A stretch of 64,000 bases of DNA from positions 62,001 to 126,000 of the forward strand of contig JARCOQ010000180.1 of the NCBI GenBank assembly GCA_029207755.1, written 5' to 3'. Origin of the DNA: Chamaea fasciata. Lineage: Eukaryota; Chordata; Aves; Passeriformes; Sylviidae. How positions within the stretch are numbered: the stretch's first letter is position 1; every line of letters starts with the position of its first letter. The notes beneath the pieces are model-generated. The model did not search any database and was not told the origin of the DNA. It worked only from the letters and a program-made list of their open reading frames with translations. A program made the position numbers and the translations under genes. Below, piece after piece: positions 61,701 to 64,000 of the stretch.

Positions 61701-64000
61701 CCCTAGGGACAGCCAGGGCAACGCCAGGGACACCTAGGGGACAGCCAGGGCATCCCCAGGGACACGTAGGGGACAGGCAGGGCACCCCCAGGGACACCTA
61801 GGGGAGAGCCAGGGCCCCCCCAAGGACACGTAGGGGAAAAGCAGGGCACCCCCAGGGACACCGAGGGGACAGCCAGGGCACCCCCAGGGACACCGAGAGG
61901 ACAGGCAGGGCACCCCCAGGGACACCTTGGGGACAGCCAGGGCACCCCAGGGACAGCCAGGGCACCCCCAGGGCCACCTAGGGAACAGCCAGGGCACCCC
62001 AGGGACAGCGAGGGAACCCCCAGGGACACCCAGGGCACCCCCAGGGACACCTAGGGGACAGCCAGGGCAACCCCAGGGACACCCAGCGCACCCCCAGGGA
62101 CACCTAGGGGACAGCCAGGGCACCCCCAGGGACACCAAGGAGAGAGTCAGAGCACCCCCAGGGACACCTAGGGGACAGCCAGGGCACCCCAAGGGACACC
62201 TAGGTGACAGCCAGGGCACCCTAGGGACAGCAAGGGCACCCCCAGGGACCCCTAGGGCACAGCCAGGGCACCCTAGGGACAGCCAGGGCACCCCCAGGGA
62301 CACCAAGGGGACATCCAGAGCACCCCAGGGACAGCCAGGGCACCCCCAGGGACACCTAAGGAACACCCTGGGCACCCCCAGGGACACCAAGGGGACCCCC
62401 AGGGACACCTAGGGGACAGGCAGGGCTCCCCCAGGGACACTTACAGGACAGCCAGGGCACCCCCAGATACCCCTAGGGGACAGCCAGGGCACTCCCAGGG
62501 ACACTTTGGGCACCCACAGGGACACCTTGGGGACAGCCAGGGCACACCAGGGACACCCAGGGCACCCCCAGGAACACCTAGGGGACCTCAAGGGCACCCC
62601 CAGGGACACCCAGGGCACCCCCAGGGCCACCTAGGGGACAGCCAGGGCACCCCCAGGGACACCCAGGGCACCCCCAGGGACACCGAGGGGACAGGCAGGG
62701 CACCCCCAGGGACACCCAGGGCACCCCCAGGGACACCTAGGGGACAGGCAGGGCACCCCCAGAGACCCCTAGGGGACAGCCAGGGCACCCTAGGGACAGC
62801 CATGGCACCCCCAGGGACACCGAGGGGACAGGCAGGGAACCCTGGGGACAGGCAGGGCACCCCAAGGGACACCTAGAGGACAGGCATGGCACCCCCAGGG
62901 ACACGTAGGGGACAGGCAGGGCACCCCCAGGGACACCTAGGGGACAGCCAGGGCCCCCACAAGGACACCTAGGGGAAAAGCAGGGCACCCCCAAGGACAC
63001 CGAGGGGACAGCCAGGGCACCCCCAGGGACACGTAGAGGACAGGCATGGCACCCCAGGGACAGCCAGAGCACCCCCAGGGACAGCTAGGGGACAGCCAGG
63101 GCACCCCCAGAGACACCAAGGGGACAGCCAGAGCACCCCAAGGACAGCCAGGGCACCCCCAGGGACACCCAGGGCAACCCCAGGGACACCTACGGGACAG
63201 CAAGGGCACCCCCAGGGACACCCTGGGCACCCCCAGGGACACGTAGGGGACAGCCAGGGAACCCCAGGGACAGCCAGGGCACCCCAGGGACACCTAGGGG
63301 ACAGCCAAAGCACCCCAGGGACAGCCAGGGCACCCCCAGGGACACCCAGGGCACACCCAGGGACACGTAGGGGACAGCCTGGGCACCCCCAGGGACACCC
63401 AGGGCACCCCTCAGGGACACCTAGGGGACAGCCAGGGCACCCTAGGGACAGCCAGGGCACCCCCAGGGACACCAAGGGCACAGACAGGGCACCTTAGGGA
63501 CACCAAGGGGACAGCCAGGGCACCCCCAGGGACACCTAGGGGACAGGCAGGGCACCCCCAGAGACTCCTAGGGGACAGCCAGGGCCCCCCCAGGGACACC
63601 CAGGGCACCCCCAGGGACAGCTAGGGGACAGCCAGGGCGTCCCCAGGGACACGCAGGGCAACCCCAGGGACACCTAGAGGACAGCCAGGGCACCGAAGGC
63701 ACACCCACGGCACCCCCAGGGACACCTAGGGGACAGCCAGGGCACCCTAGGGACAGCCAGGGCACCCCCAGGGACCTCAAGGGCACAGACAGGGCACCCT
63801 CGGGACACCAAGGGGACAGCCAGGGCACCCCCAGGGACACCTAGGGGACATCCAGTGCACCCCAGGGACACCCAGGGCAACCCCAGGGACACCTAGAGGA
63901 CAGACAGGGCACCCCAGGCACACCCACGGCACCCCCAGGGACACCTAGGGGACAGCCAGGGCACCCCGAGGGACACCAGGGCACCCCCAGGGACACCTAG
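58771..64000. repeat. Satellite array right of island 2
   Basis: 32-bp units of the same family as 49,065-58,235. CTTTGGGCACCC markers lie at about 60,557, 61,178 and 62,504. The segment at about 59,488-60,870 repeats about 53,289-54,450 (ACCTTAGGGACCGCC offset 6,199; ACAAGTCGGGG offset 6,203; GGACATCCAGAGC offset 6,416). The first about 220 bp are unusual in carrying longer C runs (for example at 58,895-58,905 and 58,970-58,978). No gene or RNA is seen, and the array continues beyond the window end. Confidence 0.93.

Noticed and set aside
1..64000. Hundreds of 60-300-residue reading frames rich in Pro, Gly, Cys, Trp and Leu (minus) or Gly, Pro, Gln, Thr and Arg (plus)
   Set aside because: They are satellite translations. 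Most minus-strand frames begin with GTG immediately after TAG, both from the same unit motif, and end at the next TAG. Peptides repeat every 32 residues because 3 x 32 bp = 32 codons, and all frames on both strands look alike.
1..64000. Telomeric or interstitial telomere repeat
   Set aside because: TTAGGGG occurs only as scattered unit variants (ACATTTAGGGG, GACGCTTAGGGG). There is no tandem TTAGGG run.
1..64000. Transposable element or retroviral origin of the array
   Set aside because: No terminal repeats, target-site duplications, polymerase or integrase motifs, or poly-A tails are visible in the array or islands.

Overview
This window is almost wholly a G+C-rich tandem repeat. About 63 kb of the 64 kb is built from a 32-bp minisatellite/satellite unit, and both window ends lie inside the array. 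The only unique-looking DNA is a pair of near-identical islands of about 0.54 kb (48,521-49,064 and 58,236-58,770). I find no bacterial gene, rRNA, tRNA, transposase or CRISPR array, and no complete protein-coding gene. The many stop-to-stop reading frames are translations of the repeat.

The source is a vertebrate, most likely a bird (inference). The islands carry short ACTGGGATGAACTGG-type tracts and a TTACTGGTCTATACTGGG-like stretch, which I associate with avian introns and microchromosomal DNA. The candidate intron is short and very G+C-rich, with candidate splice sites. The species cannot be read from this sequence.

Unit structure: the 32-bp consensus is three related sub-motifs, ACACCTAGGGG, ACAGCCAGGGC and ACCCCCAGGG, so the root motif is AC-N4-AGGG at about 10.7-bp spacing. 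It contains no CpG, one T per unit on the + strand, and one CCTAGG palindrome.

Layout: 1-13,626 is a rearranged array with repeat spacings of about 3.3-4.6 kb. From 13,627 to about 45,567 lie two complete copies and one truncated copy of a higher-order repeat of about 11.3-11.5 kb, itself made of a 4.39-kb and a 7.10-kb module. 45,568-47,957 is a displaced second copy of part of that module. 47,958-48,520 is a flank shared with the second island. Island 1 follows, then a differently organised array (49,065-58,235, with cassettes of about 0.62-0.66 kb), island 2 (9.7 kb from island 1), and more of the same array to the end.

The islands contain a candidate pair of small minus-strand exons (70 and 58 nt, with a 147-155-bp intron). 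Their coding content is the same in both copies while the intron has drifted. A plausible history, which is inference, is that an intronic or gene-flanking minisatellite expanded and carried a gene fragment with it during segmental duplication. No novel biochemical system is supported. What is notable is the nested repeat architecture and the gene fragment trapped in it.
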